A stretch of DNA of 64,000 nt, from positions 17,921,269-17,985,268 of the forward strand of contig CM068582.1 of assembly GCA_035048485.1 (NCBI GenBank), written 5' to 3'. Source of the stretch: Pteria penguin (taxonomy: Eukaryota > Mollusca > Bivalvia > Pterioida > Pteriidae). The notes under the pieces are model-generated. The model worked only from the letters and a program-made list of their open reading frames with translations, was not told where the DNA came from and ran no database searches. The translations under genes were made by a program, and so were the position numbers. Below are positions 23,501 to 33,661 of this stretch, in pieces (position 1 is the first letter of the stretch; each line of letters begins with the position of its first letter).

Positions 23501-26500
23501 AATAAAGAAATGGTAATCTTACCACATATCAAAATTAAGAAATGCTCAATAGAAAACAAGATCTATATTGATGATATAATTATTACAACGGACAAAACAA
23601 AAGCCATGAGTAAACCAAAATAGAATGTAAAGAATACTAAAATAGCATCGTCTATACAAACTACTGGAACAAAATACTCAACATAAGAAACAAATACTGC
23701 CACATCCTGATGTCACCAACATCAATGAAAGCAGTGTCATACCCATATGACAAGGCTTACTATAGAAGTCAAGTCACTCAAAATTCAATATTAGTGTTAC
23801 ATTTCCATATGTAAAGATGATGACAGACTGGCCTTATATCAGTTTAGCAATTCTGTCATCTTAAATTTGAATGGCAAACTGCATGGAAATTTTCCATTTA
23901 GTTCTTCCATTGGACATTTGAAATATGTCTCCAGCATCTTGTTTTCACACAGAAGGCGCCCCACATCCATCTCTAAGATTTCAGAGTCTACATCTCCTAT
24001 AATTATACCAATGAACTGGTCAGTTTTCTCCGTCTCTGGAGCCGATGTTTTCTGGAAATAGAAGATACTCAAATTAGTTGAAATAAAATGAATAACATTC
24101 ATGCCACTCTGTTAATTGTACATCGAGAAACTTTAAAAACCATGATAAAATCCATGGAACTGAGTGTAATATCGTTAAAGTAAGGCACACAATCTGAAGA
24201 ATAACCTTGAACTTGGAACTAAAATCAATCACAAACACATTTAAGGTTATTTGTGTTGTTATACATAAAACAAGTAGCCACTAAAGACGGTATGGCCGGA
24301 TTGGAAAGCATATGACATGCAAGAGTTATCCTTCTTAAAGTTGTTCATATATACCTAGAGTAAGAGCTATCCTTCCCAGCAAAGCAAACTTAAACACAAA
24401 GGTTAACCATCTGATTGATTTTTGTTTAATGTCACACCACAAATATTTCACGTATATGGTGACGGCATCTGCCTGATGTAGGGCATACAAATTTTGACCC
24501 ACCCGATGTAGTGAGGGATCTTTAACGTGCCATGCATACCACAACACGGGGCTTCAGTTTTTACTGTCTTATCCGAAAGACAGAACACCGGCATGACCAG
24601 AGTGGGACTCGAACCCTGGCCTCCCGATCAGGAGTCCAGCGCGATACCACTAGACCAAGCCAGCTTCAAAGGTTAACCAAAAAGTGGAAGACTGATGGAC
24701 AGACAAACGGATGGACAACATAATTCCATAAGATGGAATTGCTTTGCAATCCAGCCAAAAAGTATGTATATGTATCAACTACAATCAAATGCAAATATTC
24801 AGTAATTTATCCTCCAAAGGGAGGTCGTTTTCGATAAATAAATAAAGTTATACTCAAATGCCACAAATTTTTGGACGCATGCCCTTTATCAAGTGAATAA
24901 AAGAAAATATGAAATAATTAAGTAAAATCCATCCGGCTGGTATAAGCGCCCAGCGTAAATATTCTATTGCACCCGAAAATTTGTGGCATTTGAGTGTAAC
25001 TTTATTTATTTACAATCAAATGAACTTCATTGAGAGAAAACAACCTAGAGAACACATTGTGAGATATTAAACTATCATAAGTATTATTCCTTGTTACCTG
25101 TACTGCTGAATATACAAAATTAAAAGACAAAAGCAATTCTAAAAAGCTCAAATATGGCAAAGCTCGACAGTGTTAGAGTACCATGGCGTGTAATCAATAA
25201 CAATGGCGTACTGACTACTGCATTCTGTAATGTGTTGTGGTGAACTAGCCCTACGGTTCAAAATTTACACGTCATACAACATTAAGGCCACATCAAATTT
25301 ATTATTAGTTCTTAAAGAGCGACCACACCTAAACTTGCCAATTTCAAACTTTAATATTAAAAAAATAATCCCGCATGAATTTTCCAATTGAATGCCAAGA
25401 GCTATTTTTCCTTCTAGATTTGACACTAAACTTCCTTAATATGCTTTAAAAAAGACGTTACTGGTCTTCATAAATGACCTGATAGATTCCCAAGTCAGAA
25501 TTGTACACCAAATTGATGATGATTTGCGTTTAAAGACTTCAAATTGAGTCATTTTTATTGCTTAAAACATCGAAATTTTCAAAATGAGGCATATCTCATA
25601 CATATTTCATACTTTCCGTAACTCTTTTGTCACACTTTTGTAATTTCAACTTCATTTTGAAAATTAATTTAATTTATTTCTGCGCCCGCTCGCCCCTTAA
25701 AATGATCAAATATGTCTGAAGAACTAATATATAATTTGGTGTGGCCTAAAAAACAATTATAAAAAGTTTCTACAGCAAAACAACACTAGTATATACACAA
25801 CGTATCAATAAGAATTGACAAAACACTTACTTTTTCTCAAAAATTCTTCCGCTGTCAGCTAACTGTCTCGATCATCTCTCTACGTCTTGGCTATAGAAAA
25901 AGCACGCCAAACATTCTGGAGAATTTCCATAAGCTTTGTACTAAAATTCATACGTATTTAAGAAGAATGATACTCTTCGTTTCACTTGGTACTATTTAAT
26001 CATTTACTAATACTGTCAACAATAGGGATCTTCCTCTTTTTATACTAAAGCTATATGTGAAGTATGAACCCAATAGGGCCAAAACTGTGACTTCTAGAGT
26101 GTCTACAAGGGTACAGACACACACACACACACCCATCCACACACACACATGCACCTGCACACGAATGGTATCATTACCATATCCCCTCTGCAACCGTGTT
26201 GCAAGGGAATGATAAGAAGCTGATTGGACAAGATCTTCAAGTTACAAATGATAGTATAATACAGCAGTTCATAGAAAAATATAAGTATCATGGCAACAGA
26301 AGAAAATCTAACCTCCCATATCAAATCCTATGACAGGCATACTAGTGTCTTCTTGATATGTTGTCAGAGCAAAGCCCACTACCCCTCCAGCTGGACCAGA
26401 TAATATTGCTTTGGATCCAATAAATCTGTCAAAGTAAGAGCAAGATTAGACATTCATGTTAATTAAATAAACTCTCCATTCAGATCTTCAAACATTATCT

Positions 26501-29500
26501 GGTCTTTTTTTATAATGGTAAAGTCTTACAAGGAAGAACTAATTTTGCCAAATGTGAATTTTCAGAATTAATTTGTATATAGAATTCTTTGTATAAGAAC
26601 TTTAATACATGTACTCATTGGGATACCTAACCAAAATAAAATGATCAATTACATAACTATTAAACCATAGGAAATACTCAGTTAATTGATGATAAATGAA
26701 TTATAAATTTATTAGATAATGCAACTGGATACCCCGATGAATCTAAATACATCAATCAATAAACTATTGGAGACAAGCAAGAAATGAAATTTTTTTATTG
26801 CAAATCATTTCTAGCCTAAATTCAATATTTGCTATTATAATTTTCAATAGAAAATAAGTAAAAAAAATCCCAAATGACCACTGTATGTTTTTTGAACTAA
26901 ATGCACTCTTACTTTTCAACTGGTGTTAAGCCTCCATCTGACTGCATGAACAACACTTGCAAGTTCTGTATACCAGCCTGGAATCCTGATGCAAAGCCAT
27001 GGACATACTTCTTAATACAGGGAGTAAGGTAAGCATCAGCACAGGCTGTAAATACATTGACCAATAAACCACAGGTAGGTATTGACATACCATACTCGAT
27101 GACAACAGTAAATATGATGATGTGGCTTGAGTTATAACAAATAGAAATCGCTAGTTAAGATTAATCTAGTCACCACTAAAATTTAGTCTGGATCCAATAA
27201 ATGAGCCAATTTTATGCTATACCAATGGTATGTCTGATATTTATGGTTAATTTGGAAATCTGCTGAACAGTTTTCAAAATCTTTGTCTGGATTTGGAATT
27301 TAAAATTTTTTGATAACTGCAGCATAATAATATAGAAAATTTCTGTTTAAGGATTCAAATATTATATGAGAATATCATGGTGGGTAGGTTTACACAGCAT
27401 GTTTATCCATGTTTGCACAGACCATGCATGTAATGTAACACAGGTATTAACTTAAACTTCCATTTTTGTCAAATAAACTTCCAAGATCCTATTTAGTAGC
27501 ATTTACTAAATTTTTCGTTAAACATTGGAATCAAACTCCTGATAACTCCAACAGTTTCTATTGGTTTCATGAAGTTGATTTCTGATCCAGAGTGAAACCT
27601 ACCAGTATAACCTCTAGGTACCACTCTGACCATTGGCATGACCTCTGATGAGAGAGACACCTGATCAAATCCCATTTCCTTAGCAATGCGGCCTACTTCT
27701 TCCTCATGTTCAGTAAACCTGTTAAATATTATAATTTTTAAATACTGGAAGCACTCATCATAAATCCATATCTATTTATAGATAACAGTGTACTTGCTGC
27801 ACAATAATCATAAGTTTATAATGCAGTTCAAAAATGTTGTAACAAAAATGTTGTAACTTTTAAAAGAATCTTTATCTTTTAAAATTTAATCTGAACAACT
27901 AAATTACTTGAATTTGATCCTGTTGACAGCTGTTTCTCTGAGTCTCATTTTAAATTAAATCTGAGTTAAAAGTGAACCAGTACATACATGTAATTAAATA
28001 AAATCTAGTATGAAATTCACTGTATTTTTAACAGTCAATACATCTAATAGAGCTTGATTATTTGTCTACTAGCATGTAGGAAATATTTACGTATAAGAGT
28101 GCAGCAGTAGAACAGCCAGACTTCTGATGCCCTTGTCCAGTAAGCTCTGTAGATCCTTCCTTAACTGATCAGAGTTCACTTTCTCCCATACTTCTAACTG
28201 TAAATATTATGTAGACATGTGCATTGTATGATCATGCTGAATACAACACCACTAAACCCTACAGATTAAATCTGTATCTTACATTGTGTACAGAATAAAG
28301 CAGTAAGTAGGTGAAAACTCCTATTAAAAGAATAGAGATAATGTTACCTCTCGTGTTAAAAACATTTACTTATTTAATGAGTAATAATCATTGTTCTGAG
28401 TACTCAATTTAAAGGATTCAGCAGTAGAAAAGAAATGAAGTAAAACTTGGGAAGTTTGTTTTGAAACTCAAATGACACATCTTAACAACACACTTAACAT
28501 AGTTTCAAGAAGAAGTTGATTTTATAGCTTTGAGGTTTTCAGCTGTATAAAAGTTACATCTATCATAATATTCATTACACTTAAAGTTTTTTTTATCAAT
28601 ATAACTATTTCCTGACCTTTTCTCCAGTCTTTCCAACTTTGGTAACAGGAGCTGCAGAAGGTGGAAATAGATTGCATGAGGAATTTTGCTGGAAAACCAC
28701 CCTTTCCTCCACCTCTACCACAGCAGAATATAACTGTTCTGGGGACACTATCTCCTGCAATTATTACCAGAGTAAATCATTATCAGTGGCATGAATAAAG
28801 AAGACTCTAACGTTCTCCCAAAAAAGACTGGTAAAACACAGATGAAAAAGATGGACAAAGTAATTCTTAACTGTCACTATACTTTAAAGATGACACAAAA
28901 TATTGTTTGGTTGTTTCATGCTTTATGTTGTGCCAAGATTATGTTGCTTTATTGTGACAATTTTGCCTGATGCATTGCATAGTAATCTATTGAAGCAGTG
29001 AAGAATCTTTTACATGCCACTGTGACAAAGGACCTCTTACATGTCACTGTGACGAAGGACCTCTTACATGTCATTGTGGCGAAGGACCTCTTACAAGTTG
29101 CTGTGATAAAGGACCTCTTAGATGTCACTGTAATGAGGGGCCTCTTGCTAGTAACTGATGAGGGACCTCTTTCAAGTCACTGTGACAAGTGACCTCTTAA
29201 ATGTCACTGTGATGAAGGACCTCTTACAGGTCACTGTGATGAGGGACCTCTTGCATGTCACTGTGTTGAAGGACCTCTTACATGTCAATGTGATGAGAGA
29301 CCTCTTACAAGTCACTGTGACAAGTGACCTCTTACATGTCACTGTGATGAAGGACCTCTAACAGGTCACTGTGGCGAGGAACCTCTTACATGTCACTGTG
29401 ACGAAAGATCTCATACAAGTCACTGTGAAAAGTGTCATCTTACATGACACTGTAAGGAGGGACCTCTTACATGACACTGTGATGAGGGACCTCTTGCATG

Positions 29501-31590
29501 TCACTGTGATGAAGGACCTCTTACATGTCAATGTGATGAGAGACCTCTTACAAGTCACTGTGACAAGTGACCTCTTACATGTCACTGTGATGAAGGACCT
29601 CTTACAGGTCACTGTAATGAGGGACTTCTTGCATGTCACTGTGACGAGGGACCTCTTATATGTCACTGTGATGAAGGACCTCTTACATGTCACTGTGACA
29701 AAAGATCTCATACAAGTCACTGTGAAAAGTGTCATCTTACATGACACTGTAAGGAGGGACCTCTTACATGACACTGTGATGAGGGACCTCTTGCATGTCA
29801 CTGTGATGAAGGACCTCTTACATGTCAATGTGATGAGAGACCTCTTACAAGTCACTGTGACAAGTGACCTCTTACATGTCACTGTGATGAAGGACCTCTT
29901 ACAGGTCACTGTGATGAGGGACCTCTTGCATGTCACTGTGACGAGGGACCTCTTACATGTCAATGTGATTAGGGACCTCTTGCATGTCACTGTGATGAGG
30001 GACCTCTTAGATGTCACAGTGACGAAGGACCTCTTGCATGTCACTATGGCGAGGGACCTCTTACATGTCACTGTGACGAAGGACATCTTACATGTCACTG
30101 TGACGAAAGATCTCATACAAGTCACTGTGAAAAGTGTCATCTTACATGACACTGTAAGGAGGGACCTCTTACATGACACTGTGATGAGGGACTTCTTACA
30201 TGTCACTGTGACGAGGGACATCTTACATGTCACTGTGACGCGGGACCTCTTGCATGTCATTGTGACGATGGACCTCAGTTTTTACTATCTCTGCCAAAGT
30301 CAACTAGGACATGTACAAGCTGCCCAGTGGACTTGAACTTGGAACTTATTTTTCACAAGTAAAGCATCTTACTTATGAGCTATTTTGACTCCAAATACAC
30401 CATGACAGACTATTGCTTGCAGATGAAACTTATTTTTATGAAATTTAAATTGGTCAATTTATTCATCATGTAATTATATAATTAAGTAATATGTTACAGG
30501 AAATATTACAATCAGATATGACAAATAAATCTAAGATCTAACCAAATCAAATATATCTGGCCTGGCTTGATTGCCTATATGCAGTAGATCTCTGAACCCT
30601 TTAGTGATGGCCAATGCTGTACGTTCTCCTTTTCTCTCTAATAAAGCATTGGTAGCCACAGTAGTTCCCATTCTGATCCACTCTATCAATGAAGGGTCTA
30701 TAGGGTTTGTGGCAGGTAGACATTTTCCTGTTTCCTTCAATGAAAGGTGCATAAATTGCTTTAATATTGCATGCGAAGGTTGAGCTGCACAAAAAAAAGT
30801 GTATATCTAGAGTCAAACTTAGTCAGTTCTTTTACTATAAATATGTTACTTTCTTGATAAATTTGTGTTTTACAAATCATCAGAATTCAATTCCTTTTTC
30901 AAATATATGTTTTTTAATTGGGGTATGCATGAACACTACGAAAAGAAAAACTAACAAAATATAACTGATAGATTCAGAGCACTGGTAATGGCTTAGCTGA
31001 GGTCAATGTATACATCTGTTTATATCTATCTATTAAGCTAGAATTTTCACACTGAATGCATATTTTAAAACAACATATGTAGTCCTAATCTATTGATAAC
31101 AAAATATACATTAATATGCATTTACATGTATTATCATTCATTCCCATAACATTGATTGACTGTAAAATTTACTCTTTTGAGATGGAAATAATGAAATGAA
31201 TTATCATTGAGAGAATACAATGCATTTCTGTTTTTAATATATAATTAGACATACATTCTAATGAAACTTTTGTAAATAACCTATCTCAGTACATGCATTT
31301 CAAAGCATAGAGCATAGAATAGTGAGGACACCTTATTTATCTTTTATTTTATCTGCAGTCACCTTTCACATTGATCTAGAATCTGGATGCTTTAGGTTAT
31401 AACAGAAACATGAATCAGCGTAATATACCTGTTCTATAATTCTCCTTATGCCCTCTCTGGGAGCATCTGGATAATTCTTTGGATCAACTGACAACAATTT
31501 CATAACACAAACTTTTCCGTTTGGACACTTGGCCCATATGTCAGTAAAAGTGCCACCTCTATCAATGGCAAACTGAAATTTCCCCTTCAT
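17451..31590 (-). CDS. OPLAH: 5-oxoprolinase (ATP-hydrolysing), exons 1-10, 3' part missing
   Basis: The encoded enzyme opens 5-oxo-L-proline to L-glutamate with ATP in the cytosol, in the gamma-glutamyl/glutathione cycle. Ten exons joined in phase give 437 codons, about a third of the ~1,290-residue family protein. They cover the hydantoinase A N-terminal domain and the start of the hydantoinase A domain. Visible motifs: DRGGTFTD at residues 10-17, [17 protein letters not shown] from residue 76, [14 protein letters not shown] in exon 5, [10 protein letters not shown] and GFDMGG in exon 7, [10 protein letters not shown] in exon 8. DRGGTFTD and GFDMGGTSTD are the glycine-rich motifs of this actin-like ATPase family. 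The start at 31,590 matches the human N-terminus ([11 protein letters not shown] a few residues in). No frameshift or stop occurs in the ten exons. The C-terminal two thirds (rest of hydantoinase A, all of hydantoinase B) lie off the left edge, beyond the array, or are lost. Confidence 0.93.
17594..18754 (-). other. OPLAH intron 9
   Basis: Non-coding. At about 17935-18015, minus strand, there is a degenerate tRNA-like block: an A-box-like TAGCTCAATGTTGAAAGTG and a B-box-like GGGTCCAATTCC, probably an old SINE head. Nothing else recognised. Confidence 0.5.
18755..18872 (-). CDS. OPLAH: OPLAH exon 9
   Basis: 39 codons plus one nt: [16 protein letters not shown], then [16 protein letters not shown]. 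Both glycine/proline-rich blocks are invariant in the family. Acceptor TTACAG, donor AAAG|GTGAGG. Confidence 0.94.
18873..19355 (-). other. OPLAH intron 8
   Basis: Non-coding and AT-rich; I see nothing in it. Confidence 0.6.
19356..19444 (-). CDS. OPLAH: OPLAH exon 8
   Basis: [20 protein letters not shown] then AGITIQAPQ, 29 codons, phase 1 to 0. Acceptor TATATAG, donor CAG|GTATTT. It completes the GGTSTD motif begun in exon 7. Confidence 0.93.
19820..19923. mobile_element. Palindromic MITE-like hairpin, ~43-bp arms
   Basis: The left arm (19820-19863) and right arm (19880-19922) are inverse complements with a few mismatches, around a ~16-bp loop. Key words are GGATGGAGGTATACCAGGGA and its complement, and GGACGG / CTGTCC near the loop. 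No clear target duplication. Confidence 0.7.
20022..21083. repeat. 42-bp minisatellite, ~25 copies
   Basis: The unit runs CATGGGATCTATCTACCTAA then TACTGTCAAGTTCCTGTATG then YC. Because 42 is a multiple of three, frames stay open (298 and 335 codons on the plus strand), giving 14-residue repeats such as [14 protein letters not shown]. One copy has a 6-bp insertion (near 20406) and one near the end is shortened. There is no start context, splice signal or unique sequence to support a protein. Confidence 0.95.
23839..24051 (-). CDS. Candidate terminal exon of an unidentified gene
   Basis: A strong acceptor (TTCTATTTCCAG|AAAACA) opens a 70-codon frame ending in TGA. The peptide, from [20 protein letters not shown] to [10 protein letters not shown], has ordinary composition and reads like real protein (acidic, with [17 protein letters not shown]). 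I do not recognise it. It is in the sense direction within OPLAH intron 7, but its phase-0 frame does not fit the phase-1 end of OPLAH exon 7. I could not find partner exons. It could be a nested gene's last exon, a displaced exon or chance. Confidence 0.35.
   Translation of the reverse strand, partial: KTSAPETEKTDQFIGIIIGDVDSEILEMDVGRLLCENKMLETYFKCPMEELNGKFPCSLPFKFKMTELLN
24412..24666 (-). mobile_element. tRNA-derived SINE, copy 1
   Basis: Read on the minus strand it starts with a tRNA-like head: A box GGTCTAGTGGTATCGCGCTG and B box GGTTCGAGTCC. A body follows with 'gttctgtctttcggat' and 'gtcaaaatttgtatgcc', ending in 'gtgacattaaacaaaaatca'. It is the same family as 43951-44225. The internal pol III promoter looks intact. 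It is not a tRNA gene because the acceptor stem does not close. Confidence 0.88.
24836..25011. mobile_element. Palindromic MITE, family shared with 59.5 kb
   Basis: Inverted arms AATAAATAAAGTTATACTCA (start 24837) and its near complement ending 25010 both continue into ATGCCACAAATTTT / AAAATTTGTGGCAT. The middle has CCCTTTATCAAGTGAATAAA. A related copy in the opposite orientation lies at about 59470-59680. Confidence 0.7.
26118..26165. repeat. (CA)n-rich microsatellite
   Basis: Interrupted CA repeats near the exon-7 end of OPLAH intron 7. Confidence 0.9.
26313..26425 (-). CDS. OPLAH: OPLAH exon 7
   Basis: 37 codons plus split ends, with [18 protein letters not shown] and VIGFDMG. Acceptor TGACAG, donor GGAG|GTTAGA. 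It is followed by a 6.9-kb intron. Confidence 0.93.
26426..26912 (-). other. OPLAH intron 6
   Basis: AT-rich, nothing recognised. Confidence 0.6.
26913..27045 (-). CDS. OPLAH: OPLAH exon 6
   Basis: 43 codons plus split ends. [14 protein letters not shown] and [10 protein letters not shown] match the family. Acceptor TTACAG, donor AA|GTAAGA. Confidence 0.93.
27046..27602 (-). other. OPLAH intron 5
   Basis: AT-rich, nothing recognised. The open frame that continues from exon 5 past its donor into this intron is not conserved with the family and ends soon. Confidence 0.6.
27603..27718 (-). CDS. OPLAH: OPLAH exon 5
   Basis: Completes the split Thr codon of exon 4, then 38 codons ending RGYT plus one nt. 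Contains [21 protein letters not shown]. The donor is ACTG|GTAGGT. Confidence 0.93.
27719..28090 (-). other. OPLAH intron 4
   Basis: AT-rich, nothing recognised. Confidence 0.6.
28091..28197 (-). CDS. OPLAH: OPLAH exon 4
   Basis: 35 codons plus 2 nt between TTACAG|TTA and TAC|GTAAAT. Ends [15 protein letters not shown], matching the human GIRSLAVVLMHSYT. Confidence 0.92.
28198..28616 (-). other. OPLAH intron 3
   Basis: AT-rich, nothing recognised. Confidence 0.6.
28617..28754 (-). CDS. OPLAH: OPLAH exon 3
   Basis: 46 codons between TTGCAG|GAG and [17 protein letters not shown] corresponds to the human LEVDERVV block; the rest is variable in the family. Confidence 0.88.
29001..30276. repeat. 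27-bp minisatellite, ~47 copies, with higher-order repeats
   Basis: The unit is GACCTCTTACATGTCACTGT followed by GAYGARG. It fills most of OPLAH intron 2. Variant units recur in fixed order: the block around GATCTCATACAAGTCACTGT followed by AAAAGTGTCATC appears near 29406, 29703 and 30108. The first two are ~297 bp (11 units) apart and the third ~405 bp (15 units) later. Since 27 is a multiple of three, frames stay open on both strands (321 and 300 codons), giving 9-residue repeats; these are not genes. Confidence 0.95.
30325..30400 (-). mobile_element. Degenerate tRNA-like SINE head
   Basis: On the minus strand, TAGCTCATAAGTAAGATGC resembles an A box and AGTTCAAGTCC a B box, spaced as in a tRNA. 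The body is not recognisable. Confidence 0.45.
30543..30734 (-). CDS. OPLAH: OPLAH exon 2
   Basis: 64 codons from ETGKCLP to DIFDL. The acceptor is TTGAAG|GAA and the donor TTG|GTTAGA, phase 0/0. The open frame continues upstream to an ATG, but the protein match begins at ETGKCLP, so I chose the internal acceptor. Contains [17 protein letters not shown]. Confidence 0.92.
30735..31428 (-). other. OPLAH intron 1
   Basis: AT-rich, nothing recognised. Confidence 0.6.
31429..31590 (-). CDS. OPLAH: OPLAH exon 1 (coding)
   Basis: Encodes 54 residues from the start Met through GIRRIIEQ, including the DRGGTFTD motif. The donor is CAG|GTATAT after phase 0. Confidence 0.92.
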
Positions 31591-31598
31591 TTTTCTAC

Positions 31599-32505
31599 CT
31601 GTCTGATAATAAATTAATTATCAAAGCATCTGGGTGAAAATTGAAAAAGCAAATTCTTTAGCCTTCAAAATGATTTAAAGTTTTGAGAATACATGTATGT
31701 TTAACAAGAGATTCAACATTGCAAGAATTTTAAAATACTTTATTGAAGATTCCAAAGTTATTACCATTTCTATAAAATGATATTAAGAAGTTAAAACATG
31801 CCACTCACCTCACCAGAACAAAAATCTTGATAATGTATCATATAAAGCACATTCAAAGCAATAATTATATAATATCCTAAATTATGATCTCTATAGATCT
31901 CAATCTATAAACAGGTTTCCCTTTTATAATACAAATTTATTTGATGAATGACCATCACTTACCCAAGTCAGGCAAGTCTGTAAGTATTCCAAATGTGATT
32001 AGAAAGTAAAAATCAATAAATCAAATGAAATCTTCCACTGGGAAATTGTTGTATAATGAATAAAAAAATATTTTCACAAATTTTATCAAGTGATGTTAAA
32101 TTCTGAACTATGTAAAATCCATGCTAACTTTACAAATCATCAGATTATATTCATTCGCGATTTGTAAAGTTCAGGCTCGTGTGAACCGGGGGGGGTGGGG
32201 GGGGTGTTCTCATGGACCAATTTACGAAAACGAAATAAAATTCAAGTTTGGTCCCTTGCTAATGAGATGCTTCCTATAGTCCCGAGGTTAGCATGGATTT
32301 TACATAGTGTAGGATTAAACAATGTATATTTCACTTGATAAACATAAAGGCCAAGGCCCAAATCGCCCTAAATTTGTGAAATATGTTTTTATCTATTACG
32401 AATCAATAGTTTACCTATACAGTGTCATGAATTAGTATACTACATAAACAGTTTATTATTTTTCGCTTAAACTAACACTTGTCACGACCTAGATTGATTA
32501 CTTAC
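31599..32505 (-). other. Probable 5'UTR intron of OPLAH
   Basis: An acceptor (TCAGACAG) lies 8 bases before the start ATG and a strong donor AAGCAG|GTAAGT lies at 32,506, so I infer a spliced non-coding first exon. The intron contains a short G-run at 32188-32206 and is otherwise plain. Confidence 0.5.
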
Positions 32506-32582
32506 CTGCTTAGTATACAGGTCTTTATACTCTCTATTTTCAGTCACAATTTCTGCCCTTGTTTTGGTCAATATATAGGTCG
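32506..32582 (-). other. OPLAH: Putative 5'UTR exon of OPLAH (5' end unknown)
   Basis: Defined only by the consensus donor at its 3' end and its position upstream of exon 1. The MULE-like element begins right after 32,582, so the exon either starts within ~75 bp or runs into transposon sequence. Confidence 0.4.
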
Positions 32583-33652
32583 GGGGTAGACTAAACGTCG
32601 AAAAGTGACGAAAAGTGACAAAAAAGCGACGAAAAGAAAGTATAAAATGACGAAAAGTGATATCATATGAATGAAAAATGTTAGGAAAAACAACATATAT
32701 GTATAAAGAAATGTTAGATATGTGTTGAGTGAAGTCTACATTCATATGGATACGGTCAAACTCGCAAACACGATTGAGGCTGTCACCCGGTAATGTAATA
32801 CTCATTACCGTTGCTCGCTCTCATAGACTAGACTTTTCCCCGACTGGATTTTCCCACCGGAAAATTGTCTCTAGAGTAGACTTTCCATCGGAATATTGAC
32901 TCTTAAGTAGACTTCTCCCACGGGAAAACCTACTCTAGAGTAGACTTTCCCCGGGGAAAAATCTCAGTGCTGTAGAGACAAATTTGTAGTTGTAGAGTAG
33001 GCTCCACACCCCCCCCCCCCCCCCCCCCGAGCAGAAATTCCCCCTCCTATCTATTATGATCTTTACGTTATCATGGTATCCATACACATGGATACAAATA
33101 TTATATAGCTTATTGTGTTTGTCCTGTCCGTCCGCCTGTGAAAATAAAGTAGTATTAACGTTAAGGTAGAAAAGAAAAAATGTATACATACAACTGCAGT
33201 ACAACTTATAAGATTGCATATTAATTGCATGTTAAGAATAATTTAATGAAAACAATATAGAAAATTGGATAACAATCTATGAAACCATTATGATCGGCCA
33301 AACCCCCTTCCCCGGTTCCTACGGCCATGACAAAGAGCCAAAAGGTGGGTTATCCCTCAGTTTGTAGCAAGAGGCAGACAGACGAAAACATTACGTGACT
33401 GAATTCTTCAGACTCGATATATTGCTGTATGAATAATACTGACGGTGACCCCACTTTCAGAGGTATTCGCGGTTATTGTTCAGGCTTGAGCGATCAATAT
33501 TAGACATTAGTGGGTTTATAAGTGTATTGACACATGTTATAAGCATGAATAATATGTGTCACGGTGTATATTCAATCCTATATTACTACTTTTCGTCATT
33601 TTATGCCTTCTTTTCGTAAATTTTCGTCGCTTTTCGACGTCTAGTCTACCCG
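32583..33652. mobile_element. TIR transposon (MULE/MITE-like), 9-bp target duplication
   Basis: Inverted termini of about 75 bp begin GGGGTAGACTAAACGTCGAA on the left and CGGGTAGACTAGACGTCGAA on the right (complement). They continue through repeated GACGAAAAG and TAAAATGACGAAAAGT. The flanks carry TATAGGTCG at 32574-32582 and 33653-33661. A 9-bp duplication and long TIRs fit Mutator-like elements. The ~0.9-kb interior has no transposase frame and contains an imperfect ~45-bp tandem repeat (32820-32965), a C run (33008-33028) and plain DNA, so it is non-autonomous. Confidence 0.85.
32820..32965. repeat. Imperfect ~45-bp tandem repeat inside the TIR element
   Basis: Three to four copies of a unit containing 'tagactttcc...ggaaaa', in which TTTTCCC and GGGAAAA can pair within a unit. 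Confidence 0.6.
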
Positions 33653-33661
33653 TATAGGTCG

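Larger units (their letters stand above)
19445..26312 (-). other. OPLAH intron 7 (6.9 kb)
   Basis: Holds a palindromic MITE (19820), the 42-bp minisatellite (20022-21083), an orphan exon-like ORF (23839), a SINE (24412), a second palindromic MITE (24836) and a CA-type microsatellite (26118). The stretches 21,084-23,800 and 25,020-26,100 show nothing I can name. Confidence 0.7.

Noticed and set aside
29358..30336. 300- and 321-codon ORFs on opposite strands
   Set aside because: Products of a 27-bp repeat; both strands open is the expected artefact.
30735..30782. Upstream extension of OPLAH exon 2 (MHLSLK...)
   Set aside because: The internal acceptor TTGAAG|GAA restores phase with exon 1 and matches the family at EQ-ETG; the extension does not.
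32482..32805. 107-codon minus-strand ORF near the OPLAH 5' region
   Set aside because: Runs through the transposon TIR; composition follows the GACGAAAAG repeats; no family resemblance.
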